From positions 1 through 15,121 of the forward strand of contig JBDNYM010000051.1 of NCBI GenBank assembly GCA_047722305.1: a DNA stretch of 15,121 bases, given 5' to 3'. The translations under genes were made by a program, and so were the position numbers. This stretch comes from JAKVJE01 sp047722305. GTDB lineage: Bacteria; Actinomycetota; Actinomycetes; Actinomycetales; Microbacteriaceae. The notes beneath the pieces are model-generated. The model ran no database searches and was not told the DNA's origin. It saw only the letters and a list, made by a program, of their open reading frames with translations. Below are positions 6,993 through 13,543 of the stretch, piece by piece. The number at the start of each line of letters is the position of its first letter. Within the stretch, counting starts at the first letter, position 1.

Positions 6993-8095
6993 CCGGCGCC
7001 TGCCGCCGCACCCGCCGCCGACAGCTCATCCGCCCACTGCCGCCGCACCAGGTAGCCGATCATCGTGTTGGCCACGGCCACCACCGGCACCGCGAACAGG
7101 GCGCCGGGGATGCCCGCGACCAGGGCGCCCACCGCCACCGAGACGACCACGCCCAGCGGGTGCACCTTCACGGCCCCGCCCATGATGAACGGCTGCAGCA
7201 CGTGGCTCTCCACCTGCTGCACCAGGATCACGATGCCGAGCATCACCAGGGCCCAGAACACATCCTTGACGATCAGCGCCACGACGCACACGATCGCCCC
7301 GGAGACGATCGCGCCCACGAACGGCACGAACGAGCACAGGAACACGAGCAGGCCCAGCGGCAGCGCCATGGGCAGCCCGAGCAGAAGCGCCCCCAGCCCG
7401 ATGCCGATGCCGTCGATGCCGGCCACGATGATCTGCGCCCGCACGTAGCTGCGCAGCGTGTGCCACCCGAGCCGGGCCGAACCCCCGAGGGCCGGAGCGG
7501 CGGAGCGGGGGAAGATGCCGATGATCCACCTGGCGATGCCGCGTCCGTCGTAGAGCAGGAAGATCAAGGAGAACAGGGCGAGCAGCATCCCGGTGAGCAC
7601 GTGCCCGGCCGTGCTCCCCACCGACAGCACACCGGTGAGGAGGGCGTTCGAGTCGCTCTGCACCGACTTCGTCAGGTCGGAGAGGTAGCCGTTGAGGTTC
7701 TGCGCGGTGATGCCGAACGGCAGCGAGTAGAGGATGTGCCGCAGATCGGCGAGGGTGCTCTTCCCGCGGGCGACGAGGTCCGGCACGCCCCGCGAGATCT
7801 GCCACGAGATCAGCGTGAGCAGCCCGGCGACCACCACCACCGTCCCCACCACCGCGAGCGCGACCCCCAGCCCGCGGGGCCACCGATGCCGCTGCAGCCA
7901 GTTGACCAGCGGGTCGAGGAGAGCGGCGAGGAGGATGGCCACCACCAGCGGCACCACCACGATCCGCACCTGCACGACCAGGAACACGAGCACGGCCAGG
8001 GCGGCGGCGATCACCAGCAGCCGCCAGCTCCAGGCCGCGGTGGCGCGCACCCCGAGCGGCACGTACTCGGTCGCGCTGCGCTTCTTGCGTTCCAT
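6968..8095 (-). CDS. AI-2E family permease (PerM/YdiK-like membrane protein)
   Basis: This is a 375-aa polytopic membrane protein of the AI-2E transporter family; members have been linked to autoinducer-2 export, Na+/H+ antiport and other roles, so the substrate is open. Hydrophobic segments fall at about 23-42, 44-62 and 75-97, then a long amphipathic stretch (about 98-150), one segment near 160-180, and a dense C-terminal membrane block (about 225-350). The hallmark C-terminal part is clear: VESHVLQPFIMGGAVKVHP, then GALVAGIPGALFAVPVVAVANT. The Ala/Gly-rich tail AAGAGAGKAAGD is probably disordered. The ATG at 8095 follows GAGGGGGAC; a TTG one codon earlier is also possible. It lies 73 bp downstream of htpX on the same strand and converges with greA. 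Confidence 0.9.
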   Translation of the reverse strand: MERKKRSATEYVPLGVRATAAWSWRLLVIAAALAVLVFLVVQVRIVVVPLVVAILLAALLDPLVNWLQRHRWPRGLGVALAVVGTVVVVAGLLTLISWQISRGVPDLVARGKSTLADLRHILYSLPFGITAQNLNGYLSDLTKSVQSDSNALLTGVLSVGSTAGHVLTGMLLALFSLIFLLYDGRGIARWIIGIFPRSAAPALGGSARLGWHTLRSYVRAQIIVAGIDGIGIGLGALLLGLPMALPLGLLVFLCSFVPFVGAIVSGAIVCVVALIVKDVFWALVMLGIVILVQQVESHVLQPFIMGGAVKVHPLGVVVSVAVGALVAGIPGALFAVPVVAVANTMIGYLVRRQWADELSAAGAAAGAGAGKAAGD

Positions 8096-8118
8096 CAAGT
8101 CCCCCTCGTTCCATCCCG

Positions 8119-8124
8119 AGTCTA
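8119..8124 (-). promoter_or_regulatory. -10 box upstream of the AI-2E gene
   Basis: TAGACT on the minus strand fits TAnnnT and would give a leader of about 17 nt that includes the ribosome site. It suggests the permease can be transcribed separately from lemA-htpX. No -35 match is visible. Confidence 0.4.
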
Positions 8125-8150
8125 CTGGGGCGGGGTGCCAGCGCCCGCCG

Positions 8151-8184
8151 CTCAGAACCGGCCCATGCTCAGAACCGGCCCATG
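8151..8184. repeat. Perfect 17-bp tandem duplication at the htpX stop codon
   Basis: CTCAGAACCGGCCCATG occurs at 8151-8167 and again, without change, at 8168-8184. The second copy holds the codons for the HtpX C-terminus Met-Gly-Arg-Phe-stop. The first repeats that coding end just beyond the stop. Confidence 0.97.
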
Positions 8185-9053
8185 TTGTCGAGCAGCCGCC
8201 GGATACGGTCGGCGATCGGGGGGTGCGTGGCGAACAGGCGGTTCATCATTCCCGGCCGCAGCGGGTCGGCCAGATACATGTGCGCCATGGCCGTGTTCTG
8301 GCGCTGCAGCGGCCGCGCCCCCTGGTTGAGCTTGTTCAGCGCGCTGGCCAGGCCCTCCGGGTCGCGGGTGGTGAGGGCCCCGGTGGCATCGGCCAGGTAC
8401 TCGCGCTGGCGCGAGACCGCCAGCTGCACCATGGTCGCGGCCAGCGGGGCGAGGACGGCGGCGGCCAGCCCCAGCACCAGCAGCACCGGGTTGGCGTTGC
8501 CGTTCGAGTTGCGCCGCGCTCCCCCGAAGATGGTCATCCGCAGCAGCACGTCGGCGATGACGCCCACGGCCGCCACCAGGCCGAAGACGATCATGTTGAC
8601 GCGGATGTCGTAGTTGCGCACGTGCCCGAGTTCGTGCGCCATCACCCCGGTGAGCTCGCGGTCGTTGAGCAGGGCGAGGATGCCGGAGGTCGCCGCCACC
8701 ATCGCGTGCTTCGGGTCACGGCCGGTGGCGAACGCGTTCGGCGCGGGGTCGTCGATGATGAACACCCGCGGCATGGGGGTGCCGGTGGTGATGGCCAGGT
8801 TCTCGACGATCCGGTAGAGCCGCGGGTCGTCGTCCCGACCGATCTCGCGTCCGCCGGCCATCGACATGGCCGCCCGGCTGGCGGCGAAGTACTGGATGAG
8901 GGCATAGGCGGCGGCCCCGACCAGCACCCAGATGGTGATGGACCAGTCGGCGAACACCATCCCGAAGACGTAGCCGAGCGCCCCCAGCAGCAGGACGAAG
9001 GCCAGCAGAATCAGGACGGTGTTGACCTTATTCGCCCGGATCGCGCGGTACAT
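8169..9053 (-). CDS. htpX: M48 family membrane zinc metalloprotease HtpX
   Basis: HtpX degrades damaged membrane proteins with its active site on the cytoplasmic side. The 294-aa protein has two N-terminal membrane segments (about 13-33 and 38-56), the zinc motif HELGH (140-144) with catalytic Glu141, two further hydrophobic segments (about 152-172 and 189-213), and the third zinc ligand Glu218 in SRQREYLADATGA. The C-terminal FATHPPIADRIRRLL is a typical M48B ending. The start is 12 nt after the lemA stop with no clear Shine-Dalgarno sequence, so translation is probably coupled to lemA. lemA-htpX pairing is common in bacteria. The gene ends in the 17-bp duplication. Confidence 0.96.
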   Translation of the reverse strand: MYRAIRANKVNTVLILLAFVLLLGALGYVFGMVFADWSITIWVLVGAAAYALIQYFAASRAAMSMAGGREIGRDDDPRLYRIVENLAITTGTPMPRVFIIDDPAPNAFATGRDPKHAMVAATSGILALLNDRELTGVMAHELGHVRNYDIRVNMIVFGLVAAVGVIADVLLRMTIFGGARRNSNGNANPVLLVLGLAAAVLAPLAATMVQLAVSRQREYLADATGALTTRDPEGLASALNKLNQGARPLQRQNTAMAHMYLADPLRPGMMNRLFATHPPIADRIRRLLDNMGRF

Positions 9054-9065
9054 GCGGGGCCGCGG

Positions 9066-9635
9066 CTAGAACTGGACCCGCGGGGGCTCCTGGATGGAAG
9101 CCTGGTCCTCGACCTCGAAGAACTCGCGCTCGCCGAAGTGGAACATGCCGGCGACCACGTTGGAGGGGAACTGCTGGATCTTGGTGTTCAGCTCGCGCAC
9201 GCCGCCGTTGTAGAAGCGGCGGGCGGCCTGGATCTTGTCTTCCGAGTCGACCAGCTCGCCCTGCAGCTGCAGGAAGTTCTGGCTGGCCTGCAGCTGCGGG
9301 TACGACTCGGCCACCGCGAACAGCGAGCGCAGGGTCTGGTTCAGCTGGTTCTCCGCCTGGGCGGCCTCCGCCGGGCCCTGGGCGCTCAGCAGCCGGGACC
9401 GGGCCTCGGTGACGCCCTCGAACACCCCCTGCTCGTGGCTGGCATACCCCTTCACCGTCTGCACCACGTTGGGGATGAGGTCGGCGCGGCGCTTCAGCTG
9501 CACCGTGATGTCACTCCAGGCCTCGTCGACCCGCATCTTGAGCGTGACCAGGCCGTTGTAGGTGGCCCACAGCCAGATGCCCGCGATGACGACGAGCGCA
9601 ATGACCACGATCAGGATGATCAACGAGGCATTCAC
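9066..9635 (-). CDS. lemA: LemA family membrane-anchored protein
   Basis: The 189-aa protein has one N-terminal membrane segment (about 4-24) followed by a helical domain. Family signatures are YNGLVTLKMRVDEAWSDITVQLKRRADLIPNVV (26-58), the charged helix around EGVTEARSRLL, and FYNGGVRELNTKIQQFP (about 141-157). LemA has no assigned enzymatic function; it usually lies beside htpX or other membrane-stress genes, as here. The GTG at 9635 follows AAGGAG at normal spacing. It is the first gene of the lemA-htpX pair, and the AI-2E gene may be the third. Confidence 0.95.
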   Translation of the reverse strand: MNASLIILIVVIALVVIAGIWLWATYNGLVTLKMRVDEAWSDITVQLKRRADLIPNVVQTVKGYASHEQGVFEGVTEARSRLLSAQGPAEAAQAENQLNQTLRSLFAVAESYPQLQASQNFLQLQGELVDSEDKIQAARRFYNGGVRELNTKIQQFPSNVVAGMFHFGEREFFEVEDQASIQEPPRVQF

Positions 9636-9664
9636 ACTTGCTCCTTGGTTCCGCGAATGCGTCT

Positions 9665-9670
9665 AGCGTA
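9665..9670 (-). promoter_or_regulatory. Possible lemA-htpX -10 box
   Basis: Minus-strand TACGCT is the same hexamer proposed for the phoH leader. A start near 9658 would give a short leader containing the AAGGAG ribosome site. TAGACG, four bases on, is an alternative. No -35 is visible. Confidence 0.35.
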
Positions 9671-9756
9671 GACCGCGCTCCCGACGGCTCCCTGAGCGCG
9701 GGCCGGGATTCCGCCGGAGGTCCGCGGGCGGATGGCCGGCCCCGGGCATCCTCCCG

Positions 9757-9762
9757 TACGAT
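9757..9762 (+). promoter_or_regulatory. -10 box upstream of the dedA leader ORF
   Basis: TACGAT ends 7 nt before an ATG at 9770, the spacing of a leaderless start. It is the best plus-strand TAnnnT box upstream of the dedA-family gene, which begins 92 nt further on. Confidence 0.45.
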
Positions 9763-9769
9763 GGCCGAG

Positions 9770-9865
9770 ATGCCAGGGACGCCAGAGATGACCACGACGC
9801 CGCACCGACAGCCGCGCCGGTGCCCGGGTCCGGATCGGAGCCTACCGCGCGGAGCCAGGCGATGA
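9770..9865 (+). CDS. Possible 31-aa leaderless upstream ORF coupled to dedA
   Basis: A 31-codon frame starts at the predicted transcription start and ends in a TGA that overlaps the dedA ATG as ATGA (9862-9865). The peptide is rich in Arg and Pro, starts MPGTPEMTTTP, and has no membrane segment or known domain. The geometry favours translation with reinitiation at dedA. Against it, 8 of 31 codons end in A or T, far more than in the genuine genes here. In that case the stretch is a non-coding leader and the overlap is chance, because dedA also has its own GGAG. Confidence 0.3.
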   Translation: MPGTPEMTTTPHRQPRRCPGPDRSLPRGARR

Positions 9866-10485
9866 GCGCGCTCGACGCCGTCGCCGACTGGACCGTCGGC
9901 CTCATGGGCGCCCTGGGTGCGCCCGGAGCCGGCCTCGCCATCGCGTTGGAGAACATCTTCCCGCCCCTGCCCAGCGAACTCATCCTGCCCCTGGCCGGGT
10001 TCGCCGCCGCGCGGGGCACGTTCGGGCTCGTCGAGGTGCTGGCCTGGACCACACTGGGGTCGCTGGTCGGGGCGCTGGCGCTGTACGGGCTGGGCGCCTG
10101 GCTCGGCGCCGACCGGCTGCGGCGCATCGCCGCCCGCCTGCCGCTGGTCGATGCCGCCGACGTCGACCGGGCCGAGGCCTGGTTCGCCCGGCACGGCGGC
10201 AAGACCGTGCTGCTCGGGCGGATGGTGCCCATCTTCCGCAGCCTCATCTCGATCCCCGCCGGCATCGCCCGGATGCCGCTGCTGCGCTTCAGCGTGCTCA
10301 CCGCCCTCGGCAGCGCCGTCTGGAATGCGGCGCTCATCCTCGCCGGCTACCTGCTCGGCGAGAACTGGGGCGTCGTGGAGCGCTACACCGGCGCGTTCCA
10401 GACCGTCGTCATCGTGGCGGTCGTCGCGGCGGTCGCGTGGTTCGTGGTCATGCGCGTGGTGCGGGGACGGCGGAAGTCCGGGTGA
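9862..10485 (+). CDS. DedA family (VTT/SNARE-associated) membrane protein
   Basis: DedA proteins are polytopic inner-membrane proteins; some members flip undecaprenyl phosphate or phosphatidylethanolamine, others support proton-motive force and resistance to cationic peptides. The 207-aa product has the family's re-entrant motif with acidic residues, ENIFPPLPSELILPLAGF (30-47, Glu30 and Glu39), and the arginine motif GRMVPIFRSLISIPAGIARM (119-138, Arg120 and Arg126). Hydrophobic helices follow at about 145-167 and 180-201, with a basic tail. The ATG at 9862 follows GGAG at 9851-9854 with 7-nt spacing; a GTG at 9820 would add 14 unconserved residues. The actual substrate cannot be told. The gene stands alone, converging on a tRNA gene. 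Confidence 0.92.
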   Translation: MSALDAVADWTVGLMGALGAPGAGLAIALENIFPPLPSELILPLAGFAAARGTFGLVEVLAWTTLGSLVGALALYGLGAWLGADRLRRIAARLPLVDAADVDRAEAWFARHGGKTVLLGRMVPIFRSLISIPAGIARMPLLRFSVLTALGSAVWNAALILAGYLLGENWGVVERYTGAFQTVVIVAVVAAVAWFVVMRVVRGRRKSG

Positions 10486-10537
10486 GGAGGGCAGGCCCAG
10501 CTGTCTGCTCGCCCGGCTGCGCTCCATTCGCCCGCAC

Positions 10538-10613
10538 AACTCAGAGGATCCGGGCCCGAACAGCCGAACTCAGGCTATGTGGGGCCGAAGTATGGCCGAT
10601 CCCCTGAGTTCGG
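10538..10613. terminator. Competing inverted repeats between dedA and the tRNA gene
   Basis: A perfect 11-bp inverted repeat has arms at 10564-10574 (CCGAACTCAGG) and 10603-10613. The right arm, read as 10598-10610, also pairs at 12 of 13 positions with 10538-10550. Two alternative stems therefore compete for one right arm. The region lies downstream of both convergent genes and could end transcription from either side. No T-tract is present. Confidence 0.45.
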
Positions 10614-10659
10614 CGGGACAGCGGGGGCAGGACGGAGGCGGGCAGGCGCAGCACACTCG

Positions 10660-10733
10660 TGCCCCCAACGGGGATCGAACCCGCACTGGGCCGATTTTAA
10701 GTCGGCTGCCTCTGCCAATTGGGCTATGGGGGC
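10660..10733 (-). tRNA. tRNA-Leu, anticodon UAA, with a short (class I) variable loop
   Basis: The 74-nt cloverleaf is complete: acceptor GCCCCCA paired with TGGGGGC, a D arm with GCC/GGC and a GG-containing loop, anticodon arm GCCGA-CTTAAAA-TCGGC, a 5-nt variable loop, and T arm GCGGG-TTCGATC-CCCGT. The discriminator is A and no CCA is encoded. The 7-nt anticodon loop is unambiguous and gives UAA, which reads leucine codon UUA. Leucine tRNAs normally have a long variable arm, absent here. From memory, similar short UAA tRNAs occur in other actinobacteria and are annotated Leu. I noticed no in-frame TTA codon in the genes of this window. Confidence 0.93.
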
Positions 10734-10740
10734 GAGAGCA

Positions 10741-10746
10741 ATCCTA
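10741..10746 (-). promoter_or_regulatory. Possible -10 box of the tRNA gene
   Basis: Minus-strand TAGGAT is followed by 7 nt and then the first base of the mature tRNA at 10733, so transcription would begin at or next to the mature 5' end. No -35 is visible, which lowers confidence. Confidence 0.33.
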
Positions 10747-10756
10747 TGGCGCCGAG

Positions 10757-10804
10757 TGCGGATGCGCGGCGGACGCCCGACGCGAGCCAGCAGCGGCATC
10801 CGCA
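10757..10804. repeat. 9-bp inverted repeat upstream of the tRNA gene
   Basis: TGCGGATGC at 10757-10765 and GCATCCGCA at 10796-10804 are perfect reverse complements, 30 nt apart. They lie just upstream of the proposed tRNA promoter and could be an operator or chance in GC-rich DNA. Confidence 0.4.
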
Positions 10805-10858
10805 TCCAGCGCGGCCGGCTCCGGTTGCTCCGAACGGGCACGTGTCAGCCGCCCCCAC

Positions 10859-10896
10859 GCTCTGGTATGACCGCACCCGCGTCCTATCGCCAGAGC
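10859..10896 (-). terminator. Possible hairpin after the aminotransferase gene
   Basis: GCTCTGG at 10859-10865 and CCAGAGC at 10890-10896 form a 7-bp perfect inverted repeat with a 24-nt loop, starting 2 nt past the aminotransferase stop in the minus-strand transcript. The long loop makes it a weak terminator candidate. Confidence 0.3.
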
Positions 10897-10898
10897 CC

Positions 10899-12101
10899 CT
10901 ATCGCAGCCGATCCATCGCGTCGCGCAGCCGCCGACACCCGGCGGCGAAGACGTCGCCGGCCGGCAGCAGGCCGAGCGCGACCAGCCCACGCTCCGGGGA
11001 ATCGTAGAAGTAGCCCGGGTAGACCTTCACCCCGGCTTCCAGGGCCGCCAGCGTCAGACGGTCGTCGGGGAGGGCGCGCGGCACCTCCAGCAGGGCCGTC
11101 CAGCCGCCCCCGCAGGTGCGCACCCGATAGGGAGATTCCGCCCCGCCGAACAGCCGCCGGGCGGCGCGCAGATTGTCCGCGCAACGGGTGCGGCACCGTT
11201 CCACGGCCGCGCCGACGTGCGGCAGGAGGCGCGGCAGGGCGCCGCCGGCCGGCCCCGACACGGACAGGGCCGCGTCGGCGATGAACTCGAGCCGGCGCCA
11301 CAGCTCTCCCCGCAGCGGGTCGGGGACGCCGCTCATCCGCAGCCAGCCGATCTTGGCCTGCGGCAGGCAGAGCGACTTCGACGCCCCGTCCAGCGCGAAC
11401 GTGGCGCATCCGGGCTCGCCCGCCAGCCGGGGCGGGATCGGGGTCTCCAGGCCGAAGGGGTGGAACACCTCGTCGGCGATGAGCGCGGCGCCCCCGGCCG
11501 CGCAGGCGGCCACCACGGCCTGCCGCTCGGAGGCGCGCAGGTACGAGCCGGTCGGGTTGCCGGGCGACACCACGACCACCGCCCGCACCCTGGGGGAGGC
11601 GGCGAGGGCGGCGAGCTGATCCGGGTCGGCGAACCAGCCGTCGGGATGGGCGTAGCGCAGCTCGTACGGGCGCAGCCGGACGTCGTGCAGGCGGGCCAGC
11701 GCATCCAGCAGCGGGTAGCCGGGGCTGGGCACCGCGATCTCGTCGCCCGGGTCGCACAGCAGCGTCAGCAGCCACCCGTACAGCTCGGAGGTGCTGGAGG
11801 CCACCAGGTAGTCGTCGGCCGTCCCGCCGTACATCGCCGCGAGTGCGGCCCGAGCCGGCTCCGGGCCGCGCGGGGCCGGATCGTAGGGATGCGCCGCTGC
11901 GGTCTCGACGGCCAGCTCGGCCAGCGCGTCCTCGTCGGCCAGCCCCCAGTGCGTCGGGTTTGTGTCGGCCAGGTTGATCAGGCCTTCCGGACGGCGGCGG
12001 GCGGCCAGGGCCAGGGCGTTCGGCGAGAGATCGACATCGAGCCGGGCGGCCAGGTGCAGCCGTGCCGGGCCCGGGCGTCCCGGCACCCCGCAGCCCGTCA
12101 T
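10899..12101 (-). CDS. PLP-dependent aminotransferase, fold type I (class I/II)
   Basis: This is a 400-aa cytosolic enzyme that moves an amino group between an amino acid and a 2-oxo acid. Family positions: VASSTSELYGWLL (100-112), SPGYP (126-130), SPGNPTGSY (179-187, Asn182), ADEVFHPF (209-216, Asp210 for the PLP pyridine nitrogen) and the Schiff-base Lys242 in DGASKSLCLPQAKIGW. Two substitutions stand out: the position three after the Asp, usually Tyr, is Phe213, and the Arg that usually follows the lysine motif is Lys250. The substrate cannot be named. The ATG at 12101 overlaps the exporter gene's TGA as ATGA, so the two are translationally coupled. It is the last gene of a three-gene operon; a stem at 10859-10896 follows. 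Confidence 0.9.
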   Translation of the reverse strand: MTGCGVPGRPGPARLHLAARLDVDLSPNALALAARRRPEGLINLADTNPTHWGLADEDALAELAVETAAAHPYDPAPRGPEPARAALAAMYGGTADDYLVASSTSELYGWLLTLLCDPGDEIAVPSPGYPLLDALARLHDVRLRPYELRYAHPDGWFADPDQLAALAASPRVRAVVVVSPGNPTGSYLRASERQAVVAACAAGGAALIADEVFHPFGLETPIPPRLAGEPGCATFALDGASKSLCLPQAKIGWLRMSGVPDPLRGELWRRLEFIADAALSVSGPAGGALPRLLPHVGAAVERCRTRCADNLRAARRLFGGAESPYRVRTCGGGWTALLEVPRALPDDRLTLAALEAGVKVYPGYFYDSPERGLVALGLLPAGDVFAAGCRRLRDAMDRLR

Positions 12102-13543
12102 TCGGACGCCGCGGCCGCGGCCGGGGCGGAGCGCTGCCAGGGGTGCAGCAGCAGGACGACGAGCGCTGCCAGGAGGATGGCCCCGGCCGGCAGGAGCATC
12201 GCCTCGGCCAGGCCGCGCCCGATCGGCTGGCGGATGCCGGCCGCCATCGCGGCGGCGATCCGGGCGTCCATGAGGGCGGCGATGCCGGCGCTGCCGAGCA
12301 CCGATCCAACGGTGCGGATCATGTTGTACACGCCGGAGCCGGCCCCCGCCAGCGCGCCACCGAGGTCGCGGGTGGCGGCGTTGGCCAACGGCGCCCACAT
12401 CCCCGAGTTCGACACCCCCATCACGGCGGTGATCGCCAGGATCCAGCCGATCGGGGCGTCCACGGCCATCAGCCAGGCCAGGACCACCACCGCGACGCCC
12501 CAGACCGCGAGCGCGGGGGCCTCGACGATCCGGGGCGAGGACACCCGGTCGAGCAGCCGTCCGAACGGCCCCGCAGTGGCCAGGGACGTGATGGCCAGCG
12601 GCAGCAGGATCAGCCCGGCACCGATGGCGCTCATCCCCCGCACCGACTGCACGTAGATGAGCAGCGGCACGTTCACCGCGGTCACGGCCAGCCCCACCAG
12701 CGCGATGCCGATGTTGGCGATGCGGAAGTTGTGCACCCGGAACAACTCCAGCGGCATCAGCACGCCCCAGGGCGACACCCGCTGCCATCCCACGAACAGG
12801 GCCAGGAGCAGCAGCCCGGCACCGATGACCGCCCAGACGGTGATCGGCCCCAGGATGGCGCCCCACGAGTACGACTCCCCCTGCTGCACCCCGAAGATCA
12901 CCAGGAACAGCCCCGCGCCGCTCAGCGCGGTGCCGACCCAGTCGAGCTTGGCGGACGAGGTCGGCATCTGCGGCACGTAGCGCCAGGCCAAGGCGAACCC
13001 GGCGATGCCGATCGGGACGTTCACGAAGAAGATCGCCTGCCACCCGAAAGCCCCCAGCAGCAGCCCGCCCAGCAGCGGGCCCACCAGGGTGGCGATGCCC
13101 GCAGTGGCGCCCCACACCGACATGGCCCGGCCCCGCTGCCCGAACGGGAAGATACGGGTGATCACCGCCATGGTCTGGGGCGTCAGCAGCGCCGCGCCGA
13201 CGCCCTGGGCGGCCCGCCAGGCGATGAGCTCGCCCAGCGACCCCGCCAGCCCGCAGCCCAGCGAGCACAGGGTGAACACGCTGAGTCCGATCAGATAGAC
13301 GCGGCGCTGCCCGAACAGGTCGCCCAGCCGTCCCGCCAGCAGCAGCGGCACGCCGGACGCGAGCAGGTAGGCGCTGGTGATCCACAGCACCCCGGACAGG
13401 TCGTGGGAGCCGGGCGTGAACACGCGCTGGAAGGTCGGGTTGGCGATCGACACGATGGTCGAGTCGATCAGGATCATGAAGAACCCGATGATCATGGACC
13501 ACAGCGCCGGCCAGGGACGCACGGCCGCTGCGGGCCGCGTCAT
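12098..13543 (-). CDS. MFS exporter, DHA2 (EmrB/QacA) type
   Basis: This is a proton-coupled drug/metabolite efflux pump of 481 aa, the size of the 14-helix DHA2 family. Seen near the N-terminus: the helix-1 motif MILIDSTIVSIANPTF (23-38), WITSAYLLASG and motif A GRLGDLFGQRRVYL (71-84). Further on come TPQTMAVITRIFPFGQRGRAMSVWG, the motif-C-like stretch GATAGIATLVGPLLGG and KLDWVGTALSGAGLFLVIFG, the loop typical of DHA2 members. I chose the ATG at 13543 because it overlaps the CHAP gene's TGA as ATGA; an in-frame start at 13582 would lie well inside that gene. The next gene begins on the same ATGA pattern at 12101. No TetR-type regulator is adjacent, and the exported compound is unknown. Confidence 0.94.
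   Translation of the reverse strand: MTRPAAAVRPWPALWSMIIGFFMILIDSTIVSIANPTFQRVFTPGSHDLSGVLWITSAYLLASGVPLLLAGRLGDLFGQRRVYLIGLSVFTLCSLGCGLAGSLGELIAWRAAQGVGAALLTPQTMAVITRIFPFGQRGRAMSVWGATAGIATLVGPLLGGLLLGAFGWQAIFFVNVPIGIAGFALAWRYVPQMPTSSAKLDWVGTALSGAGLFLVIFGVQQGESYSWGAILGPITVWAVIGAGLLLLALFVGWQRVSPWGVLMPLELFRVHNFRIANIGIALVGLAVTAVNVPLLIYVQSVRGMSAIGAGLILLPLAITSLATAGPFGRLLDRVSSPRIVEAPALAVWGVAVVVLAWLMAVDAPIGWILAITAVMGVSNSGMWAPLANAATRDLGGALAGAGSGVYNMIRTVGSVLGSAGIAALMDARIAAAMAAGIRQPIGRGLAEAMLLPAGAILLAALVVLLLHPWQRSAPAAAAASE

Noticed and set aside
6823..7029. Small minus-strand frame of 68 aa across the end of the AI-2E gene and the spacer
   Set aside because: It overlaps the real gene out of frame, has no recognisable domain and no ribosome site.
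6968..9635. The AI-2E permease as evidence of quorum sensing by autoinducer-2
   Set aside because: The family name is historical and members have other transport roles. No luxS or lsr gene is present in the window.
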